From positions 2,376,001-2,440,000 of the forward strand of contig NC_014212.1 of assembly GCF_000092125.1 (NCBI RefSeq): 64,000 nt of DNA. The letters are read 5' to 3'. Below are positions 27,154 to 35,980 of the stretch, one piece after another. Position 1 is the first letter of the stretch. Each line of letters opens with the position of its first letter. The notes below the pieces were generated by a model. That model saw nothing but the letters and a program-made list of their open reading frames with translations. It ran no database searches and had not been told where the DNA came from. The position numbers and the translations under genes are program-made. This DNA comes from Allomeiothermus silvanus DSM 9946 (GTDB lineage: Bacteria; Deinococcota; Deinococci; Deinococcales; Thermaceae).

Positions 27154-28143
27154 ATGTCGCTCAAATACCGCATCGCCCTCTCCATCGCTACCCTCTCCTT
27201 TGTTCCAAACATCGTCGTGTTGGCGGGGTTTCTGCTCAGCACTCGAGGGCAGAACTCCGAGATTTGGCTACCGCTGTTACTATGGGCACCCTTCTTGGCC
27301 CTGGGCTCGGCGGGGGTGGGGTATCTGGTGGCTACGGTCTTGATGCGCCCGGTGGACGAACTGACCCGTTCGCTGGCTTACCTGCGAAGCACTGAGCGCG
27401 TTTTGGCCGAACTCACCCTCCCCCGCCCCAAGGAGCGCCCACCCGCGGAGATCGCCGAGTTGCGGGAGGGCTTCGAGGAATTGCTCGAGCACCTGCGCCA
27501 GGTAATGGAAGGGCGCGAGGCGGTTTTCGCCACCCTGGCCCACGACCTCAAGACCCCGCTTTTGGCGGCCATTCGGGCCCTCGAATACCTCGAGGATGCC
27601 GACTCCATCGGCCCCCTTCGGCGCAAAGAGGTCATCCGCGACCTGTGGAAAGAGCTTTCACGGAGCTATTGGCTGGTGGAAAACCTGCTCACCGCCAGCC
27701 GCCTCGAGACCCAAAAACCCAACCCCGAAATGCTCAACTTGCGGGCCATGCTCGAGGACCTACGCTTACGGTTTGCCGACCCAGCAAAACAAGCCGGAAT
27801 AAGCCTGGAGGTCGCGGGAGCGGGGCAGGCCCGGGTAGACCGTCACCTGCTCGAGCGGGCCCTCACCAACCTAATCACCAACGCTTTGCGCCACGCCAAG
27901 AACCGGGTGATGCTCCGGGCCGGGGACGGCTGGGTGGAGGTCGAGGACGACGGACCGGGGCTGCCGGATAGCCTTGAGCGCCTCTCCCAGCCCTTCCGTA
28001 GCCAGCGGTTGCGCGGGGTGCGGGCGGGCTCGGCGGGGTTGGGGATGTACGTGGCTCGGCGGGTCGCGGAGGTTCACGGGGGCAAGCTCGAAAGCCCCTC
28101 AGGTCAGTTGGGCGGGGCCTGCTTGCGGCTGAGGCTAAACTAG
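27154..28143 (+). CDS. Sensor histidine kinase
   Basis: About 329 residues from ATG 27154 (MSLKYRIALSIATL); the frame is open back to GTG 27094, but the first 20 codons cover a repeat cluster, so the later start is preferred. Two TM segments (about 8-30 and 40-63) are followed by HAMP, HisKA with the phospho-accepting His in AHDLKTPL, and HATPase_c with N-box NLITNALRHAK, EDDGPGLPD and SAGLGMYVA. It senses an unknown signal through a very short extracytoplasmic loop and presumably phosphorylates the regulator encoded 59 bp downstream. Confidence 0.9.
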   Translation: MSLKYRIALSIATLSFVPNIVVLAGFLLSTRGQNSEIWLPLLLWAPFLALGSAGVGYLVATVLMRPVDELTRSLAYLRSTERVLAELTLPRPKERPPAEIAELREGFEELLEHLRQVMEGREAVFATLAHDLKTPLLAAIRALEYLEDADSIGPLRRKEVIRDLWKELSRSYWLVENLLTASRLETQKPNPEMLNLRAMLEDLRLRFADPAKQAGISLEVAGAGQARVDRHLLERALTNLITNALRHAKNRVMLRAGDGWVEVEDDGPGLPDSLERLSQPFRSQRLRGVRAGSAGLGMYVARRVAEVHGGKLESPSGQLGGACLRLRLN

Positions 28144-28202
28144 GCGTATGGCATATCGCGTATTGCCAAAAGCTTTTGGCGACCCGCGATAAGCGATAGG
28201 CA
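28144..28202. repeat. Long palindromic segment between kinase and regulator
   Basis: A perfect 16-bp palindrome, GCCAAAAGCTTTTGGC (28165-28180), is nested within arms TATCGCG (28154-28160) and CGCGATA (28185-28191). It fills most of the gap and ends beside the regulator start. Confidence 0.6.
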
Positions 28203-28781
28203 ATGCGACTCTTAATCGCCGACGACCACCCCCTGTTCCGCCTCGGGCTGCGGGCCGCGCTCGAGCGCGAGGGGTTTGCCGTGGTCGGCGAGGCGAGCGA
28301 CGGAGAGGAAACGGTAAAGCTAGGCTTAAAGCTTCGCCCCGAGGCCATCCTGCTCGACATCAAGATGCCTAAGCGGGACGGAATCTCCGCCTGCCGGGCT
28401 TTGCGCGAGGGGGGCTACGCCGGGCTCATCGCTATGGTCACCACCTTTCACGAACCTGCCCTGGTCCATCAAGCAGCTACAGCCGGGGCTGACGCCTACT
28501 GGTCGAAGGAAATGCCCCCCGACGAGTTGGCCCACCGCCTAAGGCGACTGCAAAAAGGGCTCGAGCCCCGCCTGCGGGCCCCCGACCTACCGGAGCTGAC
28601 CCCGCGAGAAAAAACCGTATTGCGCCTGCTGGTGCAGGGGCTTTCTACCAAGGAGATGGCCCAGGAGCTGGGGCTTTCGCCGGACACGGTAAAGGATCAC
28701 CTCGAGCGCCTGTACGGCAAGCTCTCGGCCCGAAACCGCGTAGAAGCTTTGGAGCGAGCCAGGGGCTTGGGTTTTCTTTAG
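28203..28781 (+). CDS. NarL/FixJ-type response regulator
   Basis: 192 residues. A receiver domain (acidic pair D7/D8, phospho-acceptor D52 in LLDIKMPKRDG, switch Thr in MVTTFHEP, Lys in SKEMPPDE) is followed by a LuxR-type helix-turn-helix (ELTPREKTVLRLLVQGLSTKEMAQELGLSPDTVKDHLERLYGKL). The kinase partner is of the HisKA class, whereas NarL-type regulators usually pair with HisKA_3 kinases, so this is a mixed pair. The target genes are unknown. Confidence 0.92.
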   Translation: MRLLIADDHPLFRLGLRAALEREGFAVVGEASDGEETVKLGLKLRPEAILLDIKMPKRDGISACRALREGGYAGLIAMVTTFHEPALVHQAATAGADAYWSKEMPPDELAHRLRRLQKGLEPRLRAPDLPELTPREKTVLRLLVQGLSTKEMAQELGLSPDTVKDHLERLYGKLSARNRVEALERARGLGFL

Positions 28782-28792
28782 AGGCCGGGTGC

Positions 28793-28798
28793 TATAAT
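28793..28798 (+). promoter_or_regulatory. Leaderless consensus -10 (TATAAT) of darA
   Basis: A perfect TATAAT lies 7 bases before the ATG at 28806. A weak TTGGGT lies 19 bases further upstream. Confidence 0.6.
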
Positions 28799-28805
28799 CC
28801 AGGCC

Positions 28806-29135
28806 ATGAAGCTGTTAATCACCATCGTGCAGGACGCAGATGCACCGGGTTTGATCAAAGCCCTGTCCGAGCACGGCTTCCAAAGCACCAAGCTGGCTTC
28901 CACCGGAGGGTTCCTGCGCGAAGGCAGCACCACCCTGCTCATCGGAGTAGAAGACTCCCAGGTCGAGGCAGTCAAGGACGTGATCCGGGAAAAATGCCGC
29001 ACGAGAACGAGGCTCATCACCCCTGGCGTCCCCATGGCCGAGGCCCCCGACCCCTTCCTGGCCCAGCCGGTAGAGGTAAGAGTAGGCGGGGCGGTGGTGT
29101 TTATCCTCAACGTCGAGGAGTTCATGAAGGTGTAG
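28806..29135 (+). CDS. darA: Cyclic-di-AMP receptor (DarA/PstA, PII-like)
   Basis: 109 residues, the standard length. The N-terminal MKLLITIVQDADAPGLIKALSEHGF and STGGFLREGSTTLLIGVEDSQVEAV match the PII-like cyclic-di-AMP receptor family (DUF970). These trimers bind cyclic-di-AMP and change loop conformation, but the partner protein is unknown. It is a single gene with its own strong -10. It suggests cyclic-di-AMP signalling in this organism; the cyclase is not in the window. Confidence 0.9.
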   Translation: MKLLITIVQDADAPGLIKALSEHGFQSTKLASTGGFLREGSTTLLIGVEDSQVEAVKDVIREKCRTRTRLITPGVPMAEAPDPFLAQPVEVRVGGAVVFILNVEEFMKV

Positions 29136-29204
29136 CGACCCCAATCATGATCAGAAAATAGGTTATTGGCGACTGAGAGCATACAGATCAGATACTTCTT
29201 GTTG

Positions 29205-29210
29205 TAAGTT
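29205..29210 (+). promoter_or_regulatory. Leaderless -10 (TAAGTT)
   Basis: TAAGTT lies 7 bases before the ATG at 29218. Confidence 0.35.
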
Positions 29211-29217
29211 AGTAGGT

Positions 29218-30114
29218 ATGAAACGTTGGTGCGGCTTGCTGGCCGCCTTTTTGTTGGGCCACGCCTGGGCCCAGATCAGCTTTCCCCCGGAAAATCTGAC
29301 CCAAGCGTTAGGAGTAAATAGCCAAGGCCGGACCTTCACCTACAACCGGGGGACGGTGCAGCTCGAGCTGCTGGCCGGATTAGTCTACAAGGTGGGCTAC
29401 CGGGGCCCCGCTACTGACTACCTAGGCGCCGGGCGGGTGCTGGCCGCGGGGATCGGGGAGCCCAAGATCGCTGAGGCTTTCCTGGGCTTCATGCGGCAGA
29501 ACGCCGACAAACTGCGGGGCAAGGGGCCGCAGAACATCGGGGTGGTGGATGGCTTCACCTTCACCCTAACCCTGGCCGCTGACCTGAGCTTTACCCTGGC
29601 CCCGGTGGAGATCAAGGACTTTGGGCCAGATCGGCACGTTTTGGGCAAGAGCGGGGTGATGATCCGGGAGTTCTCTGACTTCCAGTGCCCGTACTGCAAA
29701 CAGTTCACGCTGCAAGTCAAGCCGGAGCTTGAGAAGCGCTACATCAACCCTGGCTTGGCCCGCTTCAGCTTCCGGCACTTCCCCCTGACCCAGATCCACC
29801 CCCAGGCCATGCCTGCCGCCTTGGCCGCCGAATGTGCCGCTCAGCAGGGTAAGTTCTTCGAGTACCACGATGCCCTCTTTGAAAAGGGTATCAACGTCTC
29901 GGCCCGGGCCCAGGAACTTAAGCTGGACGAACTAAAGCTGCTCCGCTGTACCCAAGACCCGGCCACCCGGCAGATCATCGAATCCGACTTAGCGATGGGC
30001 AACCAGGTGGGGGTGAACGGGACGCCCACGGTGTTTGTGGGTCCTTTTCGCCTGCCCAACGCCTACGACATAGACGCCTACGAGCGCTACATCAAGATGG
30101 CCAACGCCCTGTGA
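29218..30114 (+). CDS. Secreted DsbA-family thiol oxidoreductase
   Basis: 298 residues with a signal peptide (LLAAFLLGHAWAQ, cleavage near residue 19), an N-terminal domain of about 120 residues of unrecognised type, and a DsbA-like thioredoxin domain with CPYC at 157-160 and cis-Pro in NGTPTVF. It probably oxidises or isomerises disulfides in the periplasm. Its extra N-terminal domain is shared by Thermus-type homologues as far as I recall. The stop overlaps the GTG of the next gene by 4 bases, so the two are co-translated. Confidence 0.87.
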   Translation: MKRWCGLLAAFLLGHAWAQISFPPENLTQALGVNSQGRTFTYNRGTVQLELLAGLVYKVGYRGPATDYLGAGRVLAAGIGEPKIAEAFLGFMRQNADKLRGKGPQNIGVVDGFTFTLTLAADLSFTLAPVEIKDFGPDRHVLGKSGVMIREFSDFQCPYCKQFTLQVKPELEKRYINPGLARFSFRHFPLTQIHPQAMPAALAAECAAQQGKFFEYHDALFEKGINVSARAQELKLDELKLLRCTQDPATRQIIESDLAMGNQVGVNGTPTVFVGPFRLPNAYDIDAYERYIKMANAL

Positions 30115-30944
30115 AGGGTACACCCCTTGACCCTGGCGGGGTGACGCTCGACAATTCTTGCGTGCACTACGGCGACTGGGTGCTATTACAAGACCGCCGG
30201 GGCCGGAAGTACCTGTTTCGGCTCAAGGAAGGCCAGAGCTTTGACCACCACCGAGGCTCGTTGAAGCACGAGGAGATCCTAAGGGCCGGGTATGGCTCGA
30301 GGATCACCCTAGGGAACGGAGAACCCTTCAGCGTTCACCGCCCCACGCTCGAGGATTACGTCCTGTATATGCCCCGCGAGGCCACCCCCACCTACCCCAA
30401 AGACGCAGCGATGATCACCTTTCTGCTCGACTTGGCCCCGGGGATGCAGGTGCTCGAGGCAGGTTCGGGTTCGGGTGGGCTCACCCTGTTTTTGGCGCGG
30501 GCTGTAGGACCTGGGGGGCAGGTCTGGAGCTACGAGAGCAAAGCTCGCCACCAGGAGCGGGCCAAGCGGAACTTGGCAGCTTATATGGATAGCCGGGAAA
30601 CCTGGGGGAACGTGACCTTCGTGTTGGGGGATTTGCGGGAGGCCAGGCTCGAGCCCCATTCCTTAGACGGGGTGGCCCTGGACCTGATGGAGCCCTGGAC
30701 GGTGCTGGGCAACGTGGTGACGGCGCTCAAGGTGGACCGCTCGGTAGTGGCGTATCTGCCCAACATCACCCAGGTGGTAACGCTCCTAGAGGAGGTCAAG
30801 CAGGCAGGCTGGCCCTTACAGCACGAAAGGACGCTCGAGGTCATCCTGCGCAGTTGGGACGTGCGCCCTCCCATTGCCCACCCGGATTTTCAGCAGGTGG
30901 GACACACCGCGTTCTTGACCCAGTTGCGGCGGCTAAGCGGATAG
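30111..30944 (+). CDS. trmI: tRNA (adenine-58-N1)-methyltransferase
   Basis: S-adenosylmethionine-dependent m1A58 methylase, important for heat tolerance in Thermus. 277 residues. The N-terminal beta domain (SVHRPTLEDYVLYMPREATPTYPKDAAM) precedes a Rossmann domain with motif I VLEAGSGSGGLTLFLA and motif IV ALDLMEPW, then NITQVV. A GTG at 30111 overlaps the upstream stop; other Thermus TrmI proteins begin closer to the residue corresponding to VLLQDRRGRKY, so the real start may be later (for example GTG at 30141). Confidence 0.93.
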   Translation: MKGTPLDPGGVTLDNSCVHYGDWVLLQDRRGRKYLFRLKEGQSFDHHRGSLKHEEILRAGYGSRITLGNGEPFSVHRPTLEDYVLYMPREATPTYPKDAAMITFLLDLAPGMQVLEAGSGSGGLTLFLARAVGPGGQVWSYESKARHQERAKRNLAAYMDSRETWGNVTFVLGDLREARLEPHSLDGVALDLMEPWTVLGNVVTALKVDRSVVAYLPNITQVVTLLEEVKQAGWPLQHERTLEVILRSWDVRPPIAHPDFQQVGHTAFLTQLRRLSG

Positions 30945-31013
30945 CTCGATCCATGGCGACGGCGTACCCATCCGGTGGCAATCATAGGACCAATTTCTGC
31001 TAGGCTGGGCTTC

Positions 31014-31050
31014 CGGCGTTTAGCGTTCAACGTTAAGCGTCCCGCGTTTT
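31014..31050 (+). repeat. GCGTT-type short repeat cluster
   Basis: GGCGTTTAGCGTTCAACG-like units fill the 37 bases immediately before the rqcH ATG. It is part of a family also seen at 27127, 60516 and 61523. Confidence 0.45.
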
Positions 31051-32592
31051 ATGGAAGGTCTCCTCATCCACGCTATCCTGCGCGACCTAAAGCCGCGCCT
31101 CCCGGTGCAGACTTTGGGCTGGGTCTTTCCCGACGAGGGCACAGCGGCGTTGCTGCTCGAGGGCATCGGCAACCTGGTGCTGCGCTACCGACCGCCCAAC
31201 CCGATCCTCACCTTGGAGCCTGGGGAACTCGAAGGGGAGCCTAAAACCCCCTTTCAGCGGATGCTCGCCACGCGGGCCAAAGGAAGATTGCGCGAGGTCC
31301 AGCAGGTCAAGCTTGACCGAGTGGTACGGCTCTTTTTCGAAGGGGAGCACGGTTTCGTGGACACCCCCCCCACCCGGCTCATCTTCGAGCTCACCGGGCG
31401 GAACGCAAACCTGATCTTAACCGACCCCGAAGACCGAATTCTGGGCCTGGACCGCAACGTGACCCGCCAGGTCAACCGCTTCCGCGAACTGCGACCCGGC
31501 CTGCCCTACACCCCTCCCCCGCCCTACCAGAAGCTCGACCCCCGCACCGCGAACCAAGCCGATCTGCGCGTCTTGCTGGGGCAAAGACTCGCCCAGGCAG
31601 CGCAGAAAAACCTCGATGGCATTGGGAAAGAGCTGGCGCAGGAGTTGGCGCGGCGGGCAGGGCTGACCCCCGAAACCCTCCTCAGCGAGCCCCACCTGCC
31701 GACCCTCTACAAGGCCCTGCAAAGCTTGGTAGCGCAACCTGGCGAGCGCGCGGCTTTATCGAAAGACCTTCGCGAAGCCTGGGAGCAAGAACAGATCGAA
31801 GCCCTGCGAAAGCCGCTCCGCGAAGCCCTGCTCAAGCGGAAAAAGACCCTGGAGGCCCGGCTGGAGGACTACCACAAAGCCTTGGCCCGGCTCGATGAAG
31901 CCGCCAAGCTACGCGCCTGGGGCGATCTGCTTTTGGCCTACAGCCAGCAGGTGCAACCCCATTTGAGCGAGGCCGTCCTTATCGATTTCCAAGGGCAGGA
32001 AGTGAAGATTCCGCTCGAGCCCAGCCTCTCCCCCGCGCAAAACGCGGAGAAGTACTACTCTCGGGCCAAGCGGCTCGAGGCCAACGCTCTTCGGGGAGGG
32101 GAACTCGAGCCCAAGACTCAGGAACAACTGGCGAAGCTCGCGGCAGAACTCGAAGCTATCGAAAAGGCTGGGCGGGCGGAACTGATGCAGAGGCTCGAGC
32201 GCACCCGCCAGGACCGCTCTTCCGAGGTCGGGCTGCGGTTTCAGTCCCCTTCGGGCTTCACGGTGTGGGTAGGTCGAAGCTCCAAGGAGAACGAGTTTCT
32301 CACCCGCACCGCCCACTCACAAGACCTGTGGTTCCACGTCCAGGGTATCCCCGGCTCGCACGTCATCCTGCGCACGGCGGGCCAGAACGCCCCTCTCCCA
32401 GACCTCCTTTTCGCCGCCCAACTCGCCGCCTTCTACTCCAAGGCCAAGGGAGACAAGAACGTGCCAGTGGACTACACCTCTAAGAAAAATGTCTGGCGAC
32501 CCCGCAAGGCTGCTGCCGGGCAGGTGCTCTACACCGGGGCTAAGACCCTGTTCGTGGATGCGGACCTGCCCGAAGGTGTCTCAGAGGCTTAG
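31051..32592 (+). CDS. rqcH: NFACT protein RqcH (ribosome quality control)
   Basis: 513 residues with the NFACT-N domain (MEGLLIHAILRDLKPRLPVQTLGWVFPDEG), a long coiled-coil region about residues 245-400, and the NFACT-R domain (VWVGRSSKENEFLTRTAHSQDLWFHVQGIPGSHVIL). Bacterial RqcH binds obstructed 50S subunits with tRNA-Ala and adds C-terminal alanine tails. No upstream ribosome-binding site is obvious, since repeats fill the leader. It is convergent with the sugar ABC operon. Confidence 0.9.
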   Translation: MEGLLIHAILRDLKPRLPVQTLGWVFPDEGTAALLLEGIGNLVLRYRPPNPILTLEPGELEGEPKTPFQRMLATRAKGRLREVQQVKLDRVVRLFFEGEHGFVDTPPTRLIFELTGRNANLILTDPEDRILGLDRNVTRQVNRFRELRPGLPYTPPPPYQKLDPRTANQADLRVLLGQRLAQAAQKNLDGIGKELAQELARRAGLTPETLLSEPHLPTLYKALQSLVAQPGERAALSKDLREAWEQEQIEALRKPLREALLKRKKTLEARLEDYHKALARLDEAAKLRAWGDLLLAYSQQVQPHLSEAVLIDFQGQEVKIPLEPSLSPAQNAEKYYSRAKRLEANALRGGELEPKTQEQLAKLAAELEAIEKAGRAELMQRLERTRQDRSSEVGLRFQSPSGFTVWVGRSSKENEFLTRTAHSQDLWFHVQGIPGSHVILRTAGQNAPLPDLLFAAQLAAFYSKAKGDKNVPVDYTSKKNVWRPRKAAAGQVLYTGAKTLFVDADLPEGVSEA

Positions 32593-32696
32593 CCTGGAAG
32601 CGCAGATCTGATGGTGTCGAGTGCAGCAAGAGATATCTTTGGCACGTGGAAATCGCGCACTTAGGTGCAGCTTCAAGGGTAGGCGACGGCGACCGC

Positions 32697-33518
32697 TCAG
32701 CCCTTGACCGATCCCGCCAGCAAACCGCGAATAAAGTACCGACCCAAAAAGATGTACACCAAGAGCGTCGGCAACGCAGCTAGAAGCGCTCCGGCCATGG
32801 GCAGATTCCATTTCACCGCCTCCCCGCCCGCGAGCTGGGCTAGCGCTACAGTGATGGGTTGGTTGGCGGGGCTACTGACCAGTGTTACCGCGAAGAGAAA
32901 CTCGTTCCAGATCTGGGTGAACTGCCAGATGATCACTACCACGAAACCCGGCACCGAAAGCGGAAAGACCACCTTGCTGTAGATGCCGAAGAACCCGGCC
33001 CCGTCAATGCGGCTGGCCTCGATGAGTTCGTCGGGGATCTCGGCGTAGTAGTTGCGGAAGATCAGCGTGGTGATGGGTAGGCCATAGACCACGTGCACCA
33101 GGATCAGCCCCCACAGGCTCCCGCCCAGCCCGATCTCGCGCACGAACTGAAAGAGCGGGATGAGCACCGCTTGGTAGGGGATAAACATGCCAAAAAGCAT
33201 CAGCGGGAAGATGATGTTGGCCCCTGGAAACTTCCACTTGGAGAGCACGTAACCGTTAATCGAGCCCAGCAAGGCCGAGAGGATGGTGGCGGTGATGGTC
33301 AACAAGAAGGAGTTTTGCAGCTTGGGCAAGAACGCCCTCCAAGCCTCGGAAAAGCTCTCCCAGTACCATCGCTGGGGCAGTTGCCAGGTGGACTGCAAGG
33401 TAATGGCAGAGGGCTCCTTGAGCGCGGTGACCACTACCAGATACACCGGTAGCAAGAAGAACAGCGTAGCGATCAGGAGCAGCGCGTATTGCAGGATGCG
33501 TCCGGGGGTAAGGGTCAT
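32697..33518 (-). CDS. ABC sugar permease, MalG type
   Basis: 273 residues, six TM helices, with the cytoplasmic EAA loop [28 protein letters not shown] contacting the ATPase. It is the last gene of the ROK-binding protein-permease-permease operon and overlaps the preceding permease by 4 bases. No ATP-binding gene follows, so a shared MalK/MsmK-type ATPase elsewhere is needed. By analogy with Thermus thermophilus it forms the glucose/galactose (or mannose) channel with its neighbour. Confidence 0.92.
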   Translation of the reverse strand: MTLTPGRILQYALLLIATLFFLLPVYLVVVTALKEPSAITLQSTWQLPQRWYWESFSEAWRAFLPKLQNSFLLTITATILSALLGSINGYVLSKWKFPGANIIFPLMLFGMFIPYQAVLIPLFQFVREIGLGGSLWGLILVHVVYGLPITTLIFRNYYAEIPDELIEASRIDGAGFFGIYSKVVFPLSVPGFVVVIIWQFTQIWNEFLFAVTLVSSPANQPITVALAQLAGGEAVKWNLPMAGALLAALPTLLVYIFLGRYFIRGLLAGSVKG

Positions 33519-34639
33519 CGCCGCACCTCGCTCTTGAGCTGGTTATATAAGTAGGGCACGATCACCAACGCTACCAAAATCAGCAAAATGGTACCGATAG
33601 CCGCCCCTTTGGCGATTTGGTTGGCGCGGAAGGTAGTGAGGTACATCAACAGCGCGGGCACATCGGTGGGGGCGTTGTCAGCCCCAGCCATGGCGAAGAT
33701 CAGGTCGAAGATCTTGAGGGAAATATGCCCTAGGATGATCATCGCCGAAAGGGTGATGGGAGCCAGGAGTGGGAAGATGATGTAACGGTATAGCTGCCAC
33801 TCGGTGGCCCCGTCCACTCGAGCCGCCTCGCGCAGTTCCTCGGGGATGCCGCGCAGACCCGCCAGGTATAGAGCCATGGTATACCCCGACATCTGCCATA
33901 CTGCGGCCAGGATGATGCCGATAAAGGCCAAATTGAAGCCATGGGGTTCGTCATAGGGAAGAAGCTGTAGCCGATTCCCAATAACCAAAGCCCACAATAA
34001 CAGCAACCCCGCAGACCCCGCCGCTATCCAACCCCGCCGTCGCTGCCCCCCCCGGAAAGCTGCGACCGCGATCCAGATCAGCACTGCGGAGACCACCAGC
34101 GCGGTATAGAAGGGAAGATCGTTCCAGCTGAACTGCCAGACCTGCTGCCGGCTGGTAAGCCAGGCAAACTCCCCTTTGGGTAGCCCCACTACGGTGGGCA
34201 ATTGGTTCACCCCGCCCGCCGGTTGGAGCATCCAGCGCCAGATGGTGCCGGTGACGATAAACGAAAGCGACATCGGGAATAAAAAGATGGTGCGGAAAAA
34301 GCCTTCCCCGGCGGGTCCCCGGTCCAGGATCATGGCCAGACCGAGGCCTAGCACCAAGCAGCCCAGGATGAAAAAGAGGGTGAAGAAAATGGTGTTGACC
34401 AGATCCTGTCGAAAGCGAGAGTCAATCAGCCCGGTGAAGAGTTCACGGTAGTTCTCGAGGCCGATAAACCTGATCTGCGGGTTAGCTGAAAGCGCTTGGG
34501 ACGGATCCTTACCCCAGTCGGTAAGGGAGGTGTAGACAGTCTGACCAATAAAGCCATAAACGAAGACAGCAATCAAAATGACTGAGGGCAACAAAACCAG
34601 CACGCCATAGAGAGAGTCTTTGTTTTTCAACCAGCGCAT
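33515..34639 (-). CDS. ABC sugar permease, MalF type, with an inserted segment
   Basis: 374 residues, longer than the usual 290-310. The core is a MalF-type permease with EAA loop [29 protein letters not shown] near residue 267. Residues about 145-235 form an insertion with two extra hydrophobic segments ([19 protein letters not shown] and [18 protein letters not shown]) not found in typical MalF-like sugar permeases. It is preceded by a strong hairpin after the binding-protein gene. Confidence 0.9.
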   Translation of the reverse strand: MRWLKNKDSLYGVLVLLPSVILIAVFVYGFIGQTVYTSLTDWGKDPSQALSANPQIRFIGLENYRELFTGLIDSRFRQDLVNTIFFTLFFILGCLVLGLGLAMILDRGPAGEGFFRTIFLFPMSLSFIVTGTIWRWMLQPAGGVNQLPTVVGLPKGEFAWLTSRQQVWQFSWNDLPFYTALVVSAVLIWIAVAAFRGGQRRRGWIAAGSAGLLLLWALVIGNRLQLLPYDEPHGFNLAFIGIILAAVWQMSGYTMALYLAGLRGIPEELREAARVDGATEWQLYRYIIFPLLAPITLSAMIILGHISLKIFDLIFAMAGADNAPTDVPALLMYLTTFRANQIAKGAAIGTILLILVALVIVPYLYNQLKSEVRR

Positions 34640-34686
34640 TCGTGCTCCTTGGGTGGAGGGCCGCCCTGAGCCACTCAGAGAAAATA

Positions 34687-34708
34687 GGGGCAGGCCCGGG
34701 CCTGCCCC
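34687..34708 (-). terminator. Hairpin between binding protein and permease genes
   Basis: A perfect 22-bp palindrome (two 11-base arms, GGGGCAGGCCC and its complement) is followed on the minus strand by TATTTTCT. It sits inside the operon and probably causes partial termination or protects the upstream message, favouring more binding protein than permease. Confidence 0.6.
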
Positions 34709-34718
34709 TTGGCCGGGC

Positions 34719-35966
34719 TTAGCGGCCTATGCCGACCTGGGTGGCGATGGCCTGGGCCGCGTTGGCAGCAGCTTGAGCGTTCTTGCCGTTGAGGTAAATC
34801 TCAATCACGGTGCCGAACTGGCTCATGAAAGACTCGGGGGCTACCGCGCCGTGGACCAGCGAGCCCACAATCTTGTTGCTCTTCCAATCTTTCATGGCCG
34901 CTTGCGAGTAGGTGCTGTATTTGCTGGGATCGGAGTCGGTGCGGGCGGCGATGGAACCCTTGAGCGGGTTGAAGGTGTCCTGACCTTCCTTGGAGCCCAG
35001 CAGTTTGAGCCAATTGATCACATTGGTGCGATTCTTGACCCCTTTGGGGAGCCCGAAGGAGTCGGAGAGCATCATGAACACACCGCTGGTACCAGGGCTG
35101 GGGGCCCAACCGAAGCCGGTTCCGGGCTCGAGCTTCTTAGTGGTGGTCATATATCCTGCGGCCCAGTCGCCCATGATGTTGAACGCCGAGGTACCTTCGA
35201 TCACCCGGTCGATGGCTTGCTGCCAGGAGAGGCCAGCCGCATCTTTGTTAGCGCAATCGAGTACCTTACCGAAGGTGTTCCAGACATTGAGCATCTTGGG
35301 GTCGTTGAACTTGAGCTGGCCGCGCCACAGCCGGGCCCAGTCGTCGGCTCCGAGTATACCCAGCGCCACCGATTCCCACAGGTGCTGCTGGGTCCAGTTC
35401 TCGCCCAGCGCCAGGGGGGCCTCGAGGCCTTTGCCTTTGAGGGTCTGGCAGGTAGCCAGGAACTCAGCCCAGGTTTTAGGCGGGGTCACCCCCCACTCTT
35501 TGAGCTTGGCCGGGTTGTACCACATCACGTTGGAGCGGTGGATGTTTACCGGCACGCTCCAGATGCCGCCTTTGTAGGAGAGCAGGTCAAGAAGGCCTTT
35601 GGGGAACTTGGTAGTCCAGCCCTCTTGGCGGAACAGACTGCTGAGGTCTTCCATGCGGTCGGCCACTACCCAAGTGCCGATCAGCTCTTGACCGGCGTGA
35701 ACCTGGAAGCTATCCGGCGGATCACCCCCCAGCATTCGGGTCTTGAGCACTGCACGGGCATTCACTCCGGAACCGCCGGTCACGGTGGCGTTGATCACCT
35801 CCACACCGGGGTAGCGCTTCTTGTAGAGATCGATCAGGGCTTGTAGGGCTGGCCCCTCATCGCCCGCCCACCAGGAGAAGATCTCCAGCTTGCCGCTGCC
35901 CTGAGCCAAAGACGTGAGGCCCAGGCCCAGGGCAGCTATGGCCAACCATCGTTTGAGTGAACGCAT
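34719..35966 (-). CDS. Glucose/galactose-type sugar-binding protein
   Basis: 415 residues with a signal peptide ([17 protein letters not shown]). The mature protein opens with [19 protein letters not shown] and contains [32 protein letters not shown] and [12 protein letters not shown]. From memory this is very close to the structurally studied Thermus thermophilus glucose/galactose-binding protein (TTHA/TTC0328-type). It starts 14 bp after the ROK repressor gene, so both are in one operon. Role: periplasmic capture of glucose, galactose or mannose for the two permeases downstream. Confidence 0.9.
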   Translation of the reverse strand: MRSLKRWLAIAALGLGLTSLAQGSGKLEIFSWWAGDEGPALQALIDLYKKRYPGVEVINATVTGGSGVNARAVLKTRMLGGDPPDSFQVHAGQELIGTWVVADRMEDLSSLFRQEGWTTKFPKGLLDLLSYKGGIWSVPVNIHRSNVMWYNPAKLKEWGVTPPKTWAEFLATCQTLKGKGLEAPLALGENWTQQHLWESVALGILGADDWARLWRGQLKFNDPKMLNVWNTFGKVLDCANKDAAGLSWQQAIDRVIEGTSAFNIMGDWAAGYMTTTKKLEPGTGFGWAPSPGTSGVFMMLSDSFGLPKGVKNRTNVINWLKLLGSKEGQDTFNPLKGSIAARTDSDPSKYSTYSQAAMKDWKSNKIVGSLVHGAVAPESFMSQFGTVIEIYLNGKNAQAAANAAQAIATQVGIGR

Positions 35967-35980
35967 CTTGCATCCTCCTT

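Noticed and set aside
34620-35846. 408-residue open frame on the plus strand
   Set aside because: Antisense to the sugar-binding-protein gene; it starts within the permease gene and shows no domain.
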